Part shown: piece after piece, positions 1-8,669 of the stretch
How positions within the stretch are numbered: position 1 is the stretch's first letter
How the letters are laid out: each line of letters starts with the position of its first letter
From: Rhodococcus koreensis
GTDB lineage: Bacteria > Actinomycetota > Actinomycetes > Mycobacteriales > Mycobacteriaceae
Direction of reading: 5' to 3'
Assembly (NCBI RefSeq): GCF_900105905.1
Contig: NZ_FNSV01000005.1
Span: forward strand, 5,952,001-6,016,000
DNA length: 64,000 bases
The notes under the pieces: generated by a model
Database searches by the model: none
What the model was told of the DNA's origin: nothing
Seen by the model: only the letters and a program-made list of their open reading frames with translations
Translations under genes and position numbers: made by a program

Positions 1-1152
1 GCGTGGCGGCTGACCGGGAAGAAGTGGTTCGCGTCCAATCCCGACGCCGACGTCATCGTGACGCTCGCCCGGTTCCCCGGCGGCGACGACGGCTCCACCC
101 GCGGCGTCGGAATGTTCTTGGTCCCCAAGGTTCTCGCGAACGGCGAGCGCAACAGCTACACGATCGACCGGCTGAAGGACAAGCTCGGTACCCGCTCGAT
201 GCCCAGCGGTGAGGTGTCGCTGACCGGGGCGTGCGCCCTGCAGGTGGGCGAACTCGACCGCGGGTTCCGGCAGATGGCCGAGATGGTGAACACGTCGCGG
301 CTGTCGAACGCGATGCGGTCGAGCGCCCTGATGCGGCGGGCCGTGCGCGACGCCGTCGACCACGCCCGGGTGCGGGTCGTGTTCGGCAAGAACCTGTTCG
401 ACCAGCCCCTGATGCGCGCCACCCTGCTGCCGCTCGCGCTCGACGCCGAGGCGGCGCTCGCGCTGGTGGCGTACAGCGCGCAGTGCCTGCAGTCGGCGGA
501 CGCCGGCGACGACTCCGCCCGTGGGTTGATCCGGGTCCTCACCCCGCTCGCGAAGCATTACGTGTGCAAGCGGGCCCGGGTGGTCACCGGCGAGGCCATG
601 GAGATCCGCGGGGGCAACGGCTACATCGAGGAATGGGCACACGCCCGGCTGGTCCGCGACGCCCACCTGGGGTCGATCTGGGAGGGGTCGAGCAACGTCA
701 TCGCCCTGGACGTGCTGCGGTGCATGCGCAAGTTCGGTGCGCATCGTGGTCTGGCGGACACGATGCGGGGCATCCTCGGCGGCCTCGGACCGGACTGTGG
801 CAGCGGCGCCGAGATTCTCCGCCGGCGGTGGGACGACCTCGTCGCGGAAGGCGACCTGCTGGTCGCCGGGGACGACGACACCGCGCAGGCCGGGTGCGCG
901 CGCTACGCCAACGCGCTGGCCCGTGCGGCGATGGCCACCCTGCTCTACGACCTCGCCGATTCCGCCGTCACGTCGGGCAGGGGCTACCGGTCGCTGCTCG
1001 TCGCGAACGCCTACCTCGCCGGCGAGTCCGGAGACATTCCCGAGGCCGCCCTCCGCAACCTCGCGGCCGTCGTCGACGGCACCGACGTCGCCGAGGACGT
1101 CGCGCACGCCGCCGCACCCCGAACCGACTCTGCGACAGGGGTTCTCCTGTGA
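1..1152 (+). CDS. Acyl-CoA dehydrogenase, 5' end outside window
   Basis: The frame is open from base 1 and runs 383 codons to a TGA, so the N-terminus is missing. Visible family features are TGKKWF and GTRSMPSGEV in the middle beta domain, and the C-terminal alpha domain with EIRGGNGYIEEW and WEGSSNVIALD. About 140 residues follow the last motif, longer than in classical short-chain acyl-CoA dehydrogenases and more like the AidB/long-tail group. The expected reaction is FAD-dependent alpha,beta-oxidation of an acyl-CoA; the substrate is unknown. Its stop overlaps the start of the CoA-transferase gene (GTGA), so the two are probably translated together, the transferase making the CoA ester. 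Confidence 0.9.
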   Translation, partial: AWRLTGKKWFASNPDADVIVTLARFPGGDDGSTRGVGMFLVPKVLANGERNSYTIDRLKDKLGTRSMPSGEVSLTGACALQVGELDRGFRQMAEMVNTSRLSNAMRSSALMRRAVRDAVDHARVRVVFGKNLFDQPLMRATLLPLALDAEAALALVAYSAQCLQSADAGDDSARGLIRVLTPLAKHYVCKRARVVTGEAMEIRGGNGYIEEWAHARLVRDAHLGSIWEGSSNVIALDVLRCMRKFGAHRGLADTMRGILGGLGPDCGSGAEILRRRWDDLVAEGDLLVAGDDDTAQAGCARYANALARAAMATLLYDLADSAVTSGRGYRSLLVANAYLAGESGDIPEAALRNLAAVVDGTDVAEDVAHAAAPRTDSATGVLL

Positions 1153-2330
1153 ACACCACCCACACCGGACCGGCACCCCTCGCGGGGGTGCGGGTGCTGG
1201 ACCTCTCCAAGATCCTCGCCGGACCGTACGCCACCATGTCGCTCGCGGACCTCGGCGCCGACGTCACCAAGGTCGAACACCCCGACGGCGGCGACCCGAC
1301 ACGGTCGTGGGGGCCGCCGTTCGTCGGCGTCGACGCCACGTACTACCTCGCGATCAACCGGGGCAAGAAATCGGTGACCGTCGACCTCAAATCCGAAGAG
1401 GGACAGGACCTCATCCACCGCATCCTGGAGGACACCGACGTCGTCGTCGAGAACTTCAAACCCGGCAGCGGGTTGCAGCGGATCTTCGACTACCGGACGC
1501 TGTCCGAGCGGTACCCGCATCTGGTCGTGCTGCACATCTCCGCGTTCGGGGAGGAAGGTCCGCTGCGCGACGAACCCGGCTACGACATGATCGCGCAGGC
1601 CGCCGGTGGCCTCATGTCGCTGACCGGTGAACCGGGCGGGGCGCCGATGAAGGCCGGATTCGCGATGGGCGATCTGGGGGCGGCGCTGTTCGGACTGGTC
1701 GGCGTGCTCGCTGCCCTCGTGGAGCGGTCGCGGACCGGCCGGGGGCAGTACGTGACGACGTCGCTGTTCGAGTGCCAGCTCGCGCTGCACGTGAACTGGG
1801 CGACAAACTATTTCGCCACCGGGGAGCGTCCCGGCGCGCTGGGTTCCGGTCATCCGAATCTCGCTCCCTATCAAGCGTTCCCCGCGAGCGACGGATACTT
1901 CGTCGTCGCGGTCGGCAACGACACGCAGTGGGCGAGCCTGTGCTCGGCGATCGCACGCGACGATCTGACGGCCGATCCGCGATTCGAGCGCAACCGGGAC
2001 CGGGTGGCGAATCGCGGCGATCTCGAGCGGGAACTGTCGACGGCCTTCGCGTCGGGCACCGTCGAGCAGTGGTGCGACACGCTCACCGCGCACGCCGTGC
2101 CCGTGTCGCCGATCCGGCACCTCGACGAGATCTACGCCGACCCGCACACCGCTGCGCTCGGCATGATCGGAACGGTCGACCACCCGACGATCGGCAGCCT
2201 GCGGCAGATCGCGTTCCCGGTCAGCTTCGCGGGCGAACGCCCGCACCTGACGTCCGCGCCGCCGGTACTCGGCGCCGACACGGATGCGGTACTGGGTGCC
2301 CACCGGCCGAAGTCGGTGGTCGGCGGATAG
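1149..2330 (+). CDS. Family III (CaiB/BaiF) acyl-CoA transferase
   Basis: 393 residues, starting at a GTG that overlaps the upstream TGA. The N-terminal block GVRVLDLSKILAGPYATM, the ADVTKVEHP strand, the NRGKKSVTVDLKS motif and the VVENFKPG segment are typical of CaiB/BaiF transferases, which move CoA between carboxylic acids through an enzyme-bound aspartyl-CoA anhydride. The expected catalytic Asp lies in the PGYDMIAQAAGG region. The acceptor acid cannot be deduced. Three proteins of this family are present in the window (also at 33127 and 62152), each beside different partners, so they are not interchangeable by context. Confidence 0.9.
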   Translation: MNTTHTGPAPLAGVRVLDLSKILAGPYATMSLADLGADVTKVEHPDGGDPTRSWGPPFVGVDATYYLAINRGKKSVTVDLKSEEGQDLIHRILEDTDVVVENFKPGSGLQRIFDYRTLSERYPHLVVLHISAFGEEGPLRDEPGYDMIAQAAGGLMSLTGEPGGAPMKAGFAMGDLGAALFGLVGVLAALVERSRTGRGQYVTTSLFECQLALHVNWATNYFATGERPGALGSGHPNLAPYQAFPASDGYFVVAVGNDTQWASLCSAIARDDLTADPRFERNRDRVANRGDLERELSTAFASGTVEQWCDTLTAHAVPVSPIRHLDEIYADPHTAALGMIGTVDHPTIGSLRQIAFPVSFAGERPHLTSAPPVLGADTDAVLGAHRPKSVVGG

Positions 2331-2373
2331 ACCCGGCTACTCCGGGCGCGCTACGCTCCCGTTCAGTGCGGAT

Positions 2374-3201
2374 CTATTCCGAATCCCGCCAGAACACATC
2401 GGCGAGACGCTCGACCAGCCGCTGCATCTGTTGCAGGCCTTCGGGAATGCGGTCGGGGCCGAACCGGTACCGGGGACCGTTGAGGGACACGATCGCCACC
2501 AGGTTTCCGGACGAATCCCTGACGGGACGCGACAGGGAGATCAACTCTTCCTCGAGCTCGTTGTCGATGAGAGCGAAGCCGTTTTCGCGGATCCGATCGA
2601 GTTCGGCCAGCAGGGCCGCGCGGTCGGTGACGGTGTGCGCGGTGTATGCCTCGAGTCTTTCGGGCAGGCGGCCGAGAACCTTCTTGATCGGCCACTCGGC
2701 CAAGAGAACCTTGCCGCTGGAGCTGGCGTGGAGGGGATACTGCTTGCCGATCATGTGAGGGGACATCCGGGATGTCGTGCCCACGACGTGTGAGCCGGCC
2801 GCCTCGGCGATGAGGTCGAGCTCGTCCTTTGCATTCGGCACCGACAAGGTAACCGTTTCGTCGAACGTGTCGGCCAGCTCCTGCAGCAACGGCCGAGCGC
2901 GGGCGGCCAGACCGGCATAGGGGTCGGCGTGCCGTCCGAGTCGGGACATCTCCGAGCCGAGGATGTAGTTGTTGTCGATGCGATCCACCAGGCCGGTCCG
3001 CTCGAGGCTGTGGAGCAGACGAAATGCGGTGGGACGGGAGATGCCGACGGCTTTGGCGAGGGTGCTCACCGTCGCACCGGTCCTGGGCCGGGATGCAAGT
3101 TCGCGCAGAAGACGGACAGCCTTGGTCACCGACTTGTTGGCAATCTCCGCCGGCTCGCTGGGATTCACTGCGATCACTGTGGCCGTCCTCGGCTCGTTCA
3201 T
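2374..3201 (-). CDS. IclR-family regulator, copy 1
   Basis: 275 residues with an N-terminal winged helix-turn-helix (about residues 22-85; GISRPTAFRLLHSLERTGLV) and a C-terminal IclR effector domain with RYRFGPDRIPEGL near the end. It is closely similar along its length to the regulator at 10137-10940, and the recognition helix SRPTAFRLL is identical, so both should read the same operator. It follows flavin reductase copy 1 by 37 bases in the same direction and probably shares its operator-controlled promoter (autoregulation). Ligand unknown. The ATG follows an AAGGA-type ribosome site. Confidence 0.93.
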   Translation of the reverse strand: MNEPRTATVIAVNPSEPAEIANKSVTKAVRLLRELASRPRTGATVSTLAKAVGISRPTAFRLLHSLERTGLVDRIDNNYILGSEMSRLGRHADPYAGLAARARPLLQELADTFDETVTLSVPNAKDELDLIAEAAGSHVVGTTSRMSPHMIGKQYPLHASSSGKVLLAEWPIKKVLGRLPERLEAYTAHTVTDRAALLAELDRIRENGFALIDNELEEELISLSRPVRDSSGNLVAIVSLNGPRYRFGPDRIPEGLQQMQRLVERLADVFWRDSE

Positions 3202-3227
3202 TTGCGCCCCCGATCCTTTCGTGTGTC

Positions 3228-3749
3228 CCAGTTGTGGGTCAGGCGGCGGTGAGTTGCCGGATTCCGCCGAGTTTGCCTTGGTGGAAGACGAGGGGTTCGC
3301 CGTGTCCGGTGTCCATGTGCAGGATGCGGGCGATGACGATGGTGTGGTCGCCGCCGTCGAGTTCGTGGGTGATGTCGCAGTCGACGTAGGCGTGGGCGCC
3401 GGTGATTCGGGGTGATCCGGTCTGGGACAGGGTCCAGTCGATGTCGGCGAATTTGTTGGGTTGTTTGCTGGAGAGGGCGCGGCAGATCGGTTCCTGGCCG
3501 GCGGCGAGGATGCTGGCGCAGAGTCGGCCGGCGGCGCGGACCTTGGGCCAGCTGGTGGAGGTGTGGGCGACGCTGAAGCTGACCAGGGGTGGGTCCAGGG
3601 ACAGTGATTGGAAGGTGCCGACGACGAGGCCGCAGGGGTGTTCGGCGTCGGGGGTGATGCCGGAGAGGGCGACGACGCCGGTGGGCAGGTGTCCCATGAC
3701 GGTGCGGTAGTGGGCCTGGTCGATGGTGGAGGTAAGCATGGTGGCTCCT
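3228..3749. repeat. 522-base direct repeat, copy A
   Basis: This block matches 13832..14353 at a fixed offset of 10,604 bases. By eye I count three differences (two adjacent near 3295-3296, one near 3374). It spans the whole flavin reductase gene plus about 11 bases beyond the stop and 10 upstream of the start; similarity ends abruptly on both sides. No inverted ends or target duplication were seen. Confidence 0.95.
3239..3739 (-). CDS. Flavin reductase (HpaC-like), copy 1
   Basis: 166 residues, the usual size for the short NAD(P)H:flavin reductase component of two-component monooxygenases. The N-terminal GHLPTGVVALSG and the GLVVGTFQSLSLDPPLVSFSV segment form the FMN-binding split barrel. 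It would supply free reduced FMN/FAD to a separate oxygenase; the only obvious partner in the region is the LadA/NtaA-type monooxygenase at 22503-23888, which has no reductase beside it. It is nearly identical to 13843-14343 (Asp/Glu and Lys/Arg changes only). It precedes IclR copy 1 and has a perfect operator 61 bases upstream of the start. Confidence 0.92.
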   Translation of the reverse strand: MLTSTIDQAHYRTVMGHLPTGVVALSGITPDAEHPCGLVVGTFQSLSLDPPLVSFSVAHTSTSWPKVRAAGRLCASILAAGQEPICRALSSKQPNKFADIDWTLSQTGSPRITGAHAYVDCDITHELDGGDHTIVIARILHMDTGHGEPLVFHQGKLGGIRQLTAA

Positions 3750-3799
3750 ATTCGGGGTCGCGGCGCGGCGCGGGTGCCGGTCTAACTGAGGTCATTGAC

Positions 3800-3834
3800 G
3801 TTCAATTTATGAACGGGATGTTCAAACTGATGTT
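3800..3834 (-). promoter_or_regulatory. Paired IclR-type operator for flavin reductase 1 / iclR 1
   Basis: GTTCA-ATTTA-TGAAC at 3800-3814 is a perfect 15-base palindrome. A weaker copy, read on the minus strand as AACATCAGTTTGAAC, lies at 3820-3834, exactly 20 bases away. The better copy is gene-proximal and just downstream of the predicted -10, which fits repression. Confidence 0.8.
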
Positions 3835-4025
3835 AGTATTGCGTCCTGGATCACACCCTGTCAAGCGTTTCGGGGTCACCGGTCGGGCGACTGTCTCTTC
3901 GTGCAGATGACCTGTCGTGGTGTTGTTCAACAGGGTATTCCGTGCGCGGACTGGATCCGGGCGCGGGCGGAACTGCGACGGCAAGGCGTGACGTCGGGCC
4001 GTGTTGACCGCCATTGAGGGCCAAT

Positions 4026-4060
4026 GTCAAAATTTCGATCACAGTGTTCAAGATATGAAC
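4026..4060 (+). promoter_or_regulatory. Paired IclR-type operator for enolase-family gene 1
   Basis: GTTCA-AGATA-TGAAC at 4046-4060 is perfect. The weaker GTCAAAATTTCGATC at 4026-4040 lies exactly 20 bases upstream and overlaps the predicted -10 box. A TTGACC box sits at 4004-4009. Confidence 0.8.
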
Positions 4061-4122
4061 ATCAATAGTCCTGTGGAACCTCGGCCCGGCACACACGAGA
4101 ACAGATGAACGAAGGAGAACAG

Positions 4123-5247
4123 GTGAAGATCGCGCAGATCGAACTCTTCCAGGTGGACTTGCCGTACTCGGGCGGTGTCTATCTACTCTCGGGCGGCCGT
4201 TCGTACACCTCGTTCGATGCCTCCATCGTCCGCATCACCACCGATGACGGCCAGCAGGGTTGGGGCGAGAGCACACCGTTCGGCTCCACCTACATCGCCT
4301 CCCATGCTCTCGGCACTCGCGCCGGGATCGCGGAGATCGCACCCCACCTGCTCGGCCGGGACCCACGTCAGGTCGACCGGATCAACGACGCGATGGACGA
4401 GGCACTCGTCGGCCACAACCACGCCAAGACCGCCCTCGACGTCGCGTGCTGGGACGTCTTCGGCAAGTCCGTCGGACTTCCGGTCGCCGAACTCCTCGGC
4501 GGTTCGACCGGTGTTCCCATGTCGATGATCTCCTCGATCTACGCCGGTGAACCGGAGGAAATGCGCCGCCGCGTCGCCGATCACCGTGCCAAGGGATACC
4601 GCGGCCACTCCATCAAGATCGGCGCACTCGACAGCGAGGGTGGGCCCGCGCTCGATGCGGAGCGGATCGCCGCCTCCCTGGCCGACAAGCAACCCGGGGA
4701 GTTCTTCCTGGTCGACGCGAACGGTGGACTGTTGCCGGAGACCGCGCTGCGGATGCTCCGGATGCTGCCGCCCGGTCTGGACTTCGTGCTCGAGGCCCCC
4801 TGCGCCACATGGCGGGAGATGATCTCGCTCCGCCAGCGCTGCCAGTACCCGATCATCGTCGACGAACTCGCCCAGCAGGACGAGGACATCGCGTTCGCTT
4901 CGGCGCACGACGTCGCCGACGGCATCGGACTGAAGATCTCCAAGGCCGGTGGTCTGACCCGCGGCCGTCGTCACCGCGACATCGCGCGCGCCGCGGGGAT
5001 GACCGTCAGCGTGCAGGACACGGTCGGCTCGTCCATCGCGTTCGCGGCGATCGTGCAACTCGGCGCCACCGTCCCGCCGCGCACGCTGCGCTGCGTCCTC
5101 AATTGCGAGGACATGGTGACGCTGCCGACCGCGAGGTTCGACGTGCTGACCGAGGACGGCGGCATCCTGCCCCCGAACGCTCCCGGACTCGGGATCGAGG
5201 TCGACGAGTCGGTGCTCGGCGACCCGGTTGCCGTGTGGAGCGACTGA
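4123..5247 (+). CDS. Enolase-superfamily (MLE subgroup) enzyme 1
   Basis: I choose GTG 4123, six bases after GAAGGAG, rather than ATG 4105; this gives 374 residues beginning MKIAQIELF. The capping domain is followed by a TIM barrel. Likely catalytic residues are Lys165 (HSIKIG) and Lys271 (GLKISKAGG), with metal ligands Asp198 (VDANGG), Glu224 (LEAPC) and Asp247/Glu248. A lysine on each face marks the muconate-lactonizing subgroup, which includes cycloisomerases, epimerases and syn-dehydratases. The N-terminal LPYSGGVYLLSGGRSY resembles, from memory, hydroxyproline-betaine epimerase and cis-3-hydroxyproline dehydratase relatives; that is a guess. It has its own operator pair and ends at a strong terminator. 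Confidence 0.88.
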   Translation: MKIAQIELFQVDLPYSGGVYLLSGGRSYTSFDASIVRITTDDGQQGWGESTPFGSTYIASHALGTRAGIAEIAPHLLGRDPRQVDRINDAMDEALVGHNHAKTALDVACWDVFGKSVGLPVAELLGGSTGVPMSMISSIYAGEPEEMRRRVADHRAKGYRGHSIKIGALDSEGGPALDAERIAASLADKQPGEFFLVDANGGLLPETALRMLRMLPPGLDFVLEAPCATWREMISLRQRCQYPIIVDELAQQDEDIAFASAHDVADGIGLKISKAGGLTRGRRHRDIARAAGMTVSVQDTVGSSIAFAAIVQLGATVPPRTLRCVLNCEDMVTLPTARFDVLTEDGGILPPNAPGLGIEVDESVLGDPVAVWSD

Positions 5248-5262
5248 GGTAACACCGAAAAG

Positions 5263-5300
5263 CCGCGTCGGGGTGAGTCTTGCGACTCACCCCGACGCGG
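5263..5300. terminator. Bidirectional hairpin terminator
   Basis: A perfect 17-base stem (5263-5279 with 5284-5300) and a 4-base loop lie between the plus-strand enolase-family gene and the convergent aldolase gene. It lacks a long U tract, as is common in actinobacteria. Confidence 0.85.
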
Positions 5301-5341
5301 CGTATCTGTTCCGGCACCCACACCGTCACGGCAACACGAGG

Positions 5342-6085
5342 TCAGAGGCGGACACCCTCGGCTGCGAATGTGCCGCGTGCCAGCGCCAAGGCCGCCTGCG
5401 CGCCTTCGTGAAGCAGCTCGTAGTCCGCGGCGAGAGCGACGGTCCGGATTCCGTTCTCGGCGCACGCCGTCGTCATTTCCTGACTTCCCCCGTAGGCGGC
5501 GACGTCCAGTCCGTGGCGGGTGCACGCCTCCACGATTGTGCGAACGGCATCGAAAACAGCTCCCCCCAGGACGTCCGAGGCGGAACCGGCCAGCGACAGG
5601 GTGAGGTCTGCCGTGCCGATCAGGATCCCGTCCAGTCCGGGCGTCGCGCAGATCGCTTCGGCTTCGGCCAGGCCGTTCGTGTCCTCGATCATCAGGTAGA
5701 CCCGCTGGCGGGGCGCCGAGGCCGGGCGCAACGCTGCCCGAACCGGTCCCCACGAGCGGTGTCCCTCGGGGGCGTAGCGGCAGAAACCGACCGCCTCACG
5801 TGCTTGGGCGGCCGACCCGATCTGTGGGACGACGACGACGTCGGCGCCCATGTCGAGCGCCCAGTTGGCTTGTGCGTAGTTCGTCGCCTGCGTCCGCACC
5901 CAGGCCTCGACGCCAGCGCCCTGCACCGCCGAGAGCAGGGGCACGACGGAGTCGGTTCCCAGTGCGCCGTGCTGCAAATCGATCACGGCCCAATCGAATC
6001 CAGTCCGAACCATCAGTTCGGCAGCGAAGACGGAGTCGAGCGTCAGCCACGCTCCGAGTGACGGCGCGGTCGAGGTCGAGGTCAT
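5342..6085 (-). CDS. HpaI/HpcH-family aldolase
   Basis: 247 residues from the ATG at 6085, nine bases after GGAG; an upstream ATG in frame at 6142 has poorer support. The TIM-barrel class II aldolase motifs are present: WAVIDLQHGAL (base His), VPQIG, MIEDTNGL (metal Glu) and GTADLTLSL (metal Asp). Relatives cleave 4-hydroxy-2-oxo acids to pyruvate and an aldehyde (4-hydroxy-2-oxoheptanedioate, 2-keto-3-deoxy-rhamnonate). It is last in the minus-strand operon FAA hydrolase - alcohol dehydrogenase - aldolase, 53 bases after the dehydrogenase, so it probably performs the last carbon-carbon cleavage of the pathway. Confidence 0.88.
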   Translation of the reverse strand: MTSTSTAPSLGAWLTLDSVFAAELMVRTGFDWAVIDLQHGALGTDSVVPLLSAVQGAGVEAWVRTQATNYAQANWALDMGADVVVVPQIGSAAQAREAVGFCRYAPEGHRSWGPVRAALRPASAPRQRVYLMIEDTNGLAEAEAICATPGLDGILIGTADLTLSLAGSASDVLGGAVFDAVRTIVEACTRHGLDVAAYGGSQEMTTACAENGIRTVALAADYELLHEGAQAALALARGTFAAEGVRL

Positions 6086-6138
6086 TGCGGGGTACTCCAT
6101 TCGGGGATCTGCGGGCGGCGGTCGGTGAACGCCGCCGG

Positions 6139-7233
6139 TCACTTCTGGGGTGTCGGTGGAATCAGCACAAGCTTTCCGATGTGCTTCTTGGCGAGGAAAT
6201 CCTCCTGCGCACGAACGATGTCGGACAACGGATAGGTGGCCGAGACGACCGGACGGATTTCATTCCGCTCGATGTATCCGACGAGGTTCTCGAACACGGC
6301 GTCGTCCTGGAAGGTGCACCCGTACAGCGTGAGGTCTCTGAGGTAGACCGTGCGCAGGTCGATCTCGGAGATCGGCCCACCGATGGCACCGGCGATCGTG
6401 TAGCGGCCACCCGTGCGCAACACGTCGAGCAGTTGAGGCCACTGCGGTCCGACGACGAGATCGACCACCACATCCACCGAGCCGGCACCGAGCGCGCCGA
6501 TCAGGTCGACTCCCCGCTCGACGGTCCGATCGGCGCCCTGCGCCTTCACCTCGGACGCCTTGTCGGGCGAGCAGACGGCGATCACCGTGGCGCCGCGGCG
6601 TTTGGCGAGTTGCACCGCAGCGAGTCCGACACCGCCCGAGGCGCCGGTGATCAGCACGCGTTCGGCACCGACCGCGGCGCGGTGCAGCATGTTCTCGGCG
6701 GTGGAGTAGGCGCACGGTAGCGCCGCGAGTTCGGCATCGCTCCACTCGGAGTCGACCGCGAAGGTTTCCCGGGCCGGAGCCACCGCGTACTGCGCGAAGC
6801 CGCCGTCGCATTCGCTGCCGAACGTCCAGCATTCGTACGGGCGGTAGTCGACGTAGCTGCGCAGCATGGTGCGCACGAGGACCCGTTCGCCGACGCGGTC
6901 GGGGGAGACGCCGTCACCGACCGCGACGATGCGCCCACACACGTCCGCGCCCTGAATCCGGGGGAATTTCAGGGTCGTGCCCGACCAGCTGGCATCGTCG
7001 TCGTCGACGGATTCGAACCCGCTCGCGCCACCAGAGCTCGTGTCGGAGTCGATCGCCTTCGAATACCACCCGATGCGGGTATTGATGTCGGTGTTGTTGA
7101 TTCCGGCGGCGGCGACCTCGATCAGCACCTCACCCCGATCTGGTCGGGGGACGGCGACGTCGGTGCGGTACTCGAGTTTGTCGAGTCCCCCGTGGCCGGT
7201 CAGGAGAACTGCGGTCATGTGTTCCGGCAGCAA
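6139..7233 (-). CDS. MDR-family alcohol dehydrogenase / quinone-type reductase
   Basis: I place the start at TTG 7233, six bases after GAAGGAG; the next ATG (7218) has no ribosome site. This gives 364 residues. It has a GroES-like N-terminal domain (AAAGINNTDINTRIGWY, IQGADVCGRIVAVG) and a Rossmann domain with VLITGASGGVGLAAVQLAKRRG. I do not see the cysteine set of the structural or catalytic zinc sites, so it is probably of the zinc-free quinone/enoyl reductase branch. An insertion of about 20 polar residues (SGGASGFESVDDDD) precedes the IQGADVCG strand. It is the middle gene of the FAA hydrolase operon. Confidence 0.85.
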   Translation of the reverse strand: MLPEHMTAVLLTGHGGLDKLEYRTDVAVPRPDRGEVLIEVAAAGINNTDINTRIGWYSKAIDSDTSSGGASGFESVDDDDASWSGTTLKFPRIQGADVCGRIVAVGDGVSPDRVGERVLVRTMLRSYVDYRPYECWTFGSECDGGFAQYAVAPARETFAVDSEWSDAELAALPCAYSTAENMLHRAAVGAERVLITGASGGVGLAAVQLAKRRGATVIAVCSPDKASEVKAQGADRTVERGVDLIGALGAGSVDVVVDLVVGPQWPQLLDVLRTGGRYTIAGAIGGPISEIDLRTVYLRDLTLYGCTFQDDAVFENLVGYIERNEIRPVVSATYPLSDIVRAQEDFLAKKHIGKLVLIPPTPQK

Positions 7234-7286
7234 GGTTGGCTCCTTCGGATTTCGATCGGATGTGTTCGTGGGCCGGTGTATCCCGG

Positions 7287-8174
7287 TCACACCGGCGCGG
7301 CGAGCGGTTCGCGTGCGACGAACGTCTGGGTGAGTTCGCCGATGTCGGTGATGCGGCTGCGCAGCACGTCGCCGGGGCCGAGGAACCGCTGCGGTGTCCG
7401 GCCAACCCCGACGCCGGCGGGCGTGCCGGTGAACACCACGTCGCCGGGGTAGAGCTCGAGGGTGTGCGACAGGTGCTCGATCAGCGCCGGCACCGGGAAG
7501 ATCATCTGCGCGGTGCGTCCGAACTGGACGAGCTCGCCGTTGATGCGGGTCTCGAGCGTGAGATCGTTCGGATCGGCGAACTCGTCGATCGTCACCAGCG
7601 CCGGCCCGATCGGGGCGAACCCTCGATGCGACTTGGCGAGACTGAACTGCGGAACCGGTCCGGCCAACTGTCGCCCGCGGTCGGACAGGTCCTGTCCGAC
7701 AGACAATCCCGCGACGGACTCCCATGCCCGATCGGCCGGGATGTTGCGGCCACCTCGGCCGATCACGACCACGAGTTCGACCTCCCAGTCCACCGTGTCC
7801 GAGGGAAGGGGCACGGTGGTGACCGGGCCGGAGATCGCCGAGGCGAACTTGGTGAAGATCACCGGCGACTCGGGCTGTTCCACACCGGACTCCGCCGCGT
7901 GGTCGGCATAGTTCAGGCCGACGGCGAACACCTGGCGCGGCGCCGGCACCGGCGAACCGAGTCGACCCGGGTCGATCCCACCGCGTTGCGCCGGGGTGAC
8001 CCTGTCTCGGTTGCCCGTGTACCAGGTGACGAACTCCGCCCACCGCTCGTAGATCTTCTGCGGATGGGAGGAAAAATAGCCGTGGCTTTCCCCCTCGACA
8101 TCGACGAGGCCGCTGCGCGTCGACACCTGGAGGCGGCCATCGAAATTGATCAACCGCACCGGAAACTCTCCCAT
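7287..8174 (-). CDS. Fumarylacetoacetate-hydrolase-family protein
   Basis: 295 residues. A short N-terminal domain is followed by the FAH fold with GLNYADHAAESG, PVIFTKFASAISGP, DWEVELVVVIGRGG and GDVVFTGTPAGVG, which carry the acidic metal ligands. The family includes fumarylpyruvate hydrolases, 2-oxo-hept-3-ene-dioate isomerase/decarboxylase (HpaG) and 2-keto-3-deoxy sugar-acid dehydratases, so the exact reaction is open. It is the first gene of a three-gene operon with the alcohol dehydrogenase and HpaI-type aldolase. Its upstream region carries an imperfect operator pair. Confidence 0.88.
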   Translation of the reverse strand: MGEFPVRLINFDGRLQVSTRSGLVDVEGESHGYFSSHPQKIYERWAEFVTWYTGNRDRVTPAQRGGIDPGRLGSPVPAPRQVFAVGLNYADHAAESGVEQPESPVIFTKFASAISGPVTTVPLPSDTVDWEVELVVVIGRGGRNIPADRAWESVAGLSVGQDLSDRGRQLAGPVPQFSLAKSHRGFAPIGPALVTIDEFADPNDLTLETRINGELVQFGRTAQMIFPVPALIEHLSHTLELYPGDVVFTGTPAGVGVGRTPQRFLGPGDVLRSRITDIGELTQTFVAREPLAAPV

Positions 8175-8224
8175 CGTCTGTGCTGCGTGTTCGATTCCCG
8201 CGACCGGAACGGGTGCATGCGGAT

Positions 8225-8259
8225 CGTCACTATTTGAACAGTCCGTTCATTGTGCGTGT
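8225..8259 (-). promoter_or_regulatory. Imperfect paired IclR-type operator for the FAA-hydrolase operon
   Basis: On the minus strand the gene-proximal copy reads GTTCAAATAGTGACG (8239-8225) and the distal copy ACACGCACAATGAAC (8259-8245), again 20 bases apart. A TTGACA box lies at 8294-8289, 35 bases from the distal copy, the same distance as at the amine oxidase promoter. Confidence 0.6.
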
Positions 8260-8669
8260 TTGACGATAGTGCGGCCCAGGTCACAGCTTGTCAAGGCCGG
8301 GACGCGCTCGGCGGGGCCTGGCCGCGGGCCGGTGCGCGGGCGCGCTCCGTGTGCATTTCTGTCGAAATCGGTACCTGAGGTGCGCTATCCGGTCGAGCGC
8401 CCGCCGTGTGATACCTCGTCGGCCCGGCGCCCGCCCCGGGGTCGGCGCGGGTGGTCGCCGCTGTGACGAGACGGGGTCTTGACGGCCCATGAGGTCCATG
8501 TCACAATTTTGAGCGTGACGTTCACTTATTGAACGAATGTGATGTTGGTGGTCGAACTGCTACCGCCGGCACACGTGCACACTTCATCCCCGCCTTTCCC
8601 CGCCCCGGACGGCATTCGCACCGTCCACGTCGGCTGTCATGTCGACGCGCACCAGCAAGGAGTGACCTG
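8260..8669. promoter_or_regulatory. Intergenic region, FAA-hydrolase operon / MFS 1
   Basis: No gene is seen in this stretch. It contains the minus-strand TTGACA box, a very GC-rich segment with short inverted repeats, the plus-strand promoter TTGACG (8479-8484) - 17 bases - CACAAT (8502-8507), the operator pair at 8500-8534, and about 135 bases of untranslated leader before the MFS 1 start. Confidence 0.65.
8500..8534 (+). promoter_or_regulatory. Paired IclR-type operator for MFS 1
   Basis: GTTCA-CTTAT-TGAAC at 8520-8534 is perfect. The weaker GTCACAATTTTGAGC at 8500-8514 is exactly 20 bases upstream and contains the predicted -10 CACAAT. RNA polymerase and regulator would compete for the same bases. 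Confidence 0.82.

Larger units (their letters stand above)
3740..4122. promoter_or_regulatory. Divergent promoter region, flavin reductase 1 / enolase-family gene 1
   Basis: No gene is seen in these 383 bases. The region holds two paired IclR-type operators, one per direction (3800-3834 and 4026-4060). On the minus strand a TTGACA box (3864-3859) with CAATAC about 17 bases on is a reasonable sigma-70 promoter; on the plus strand TTGACC at 4004-4009 is followed by CAAAAT at 4028-4033. Confidence 0.7.
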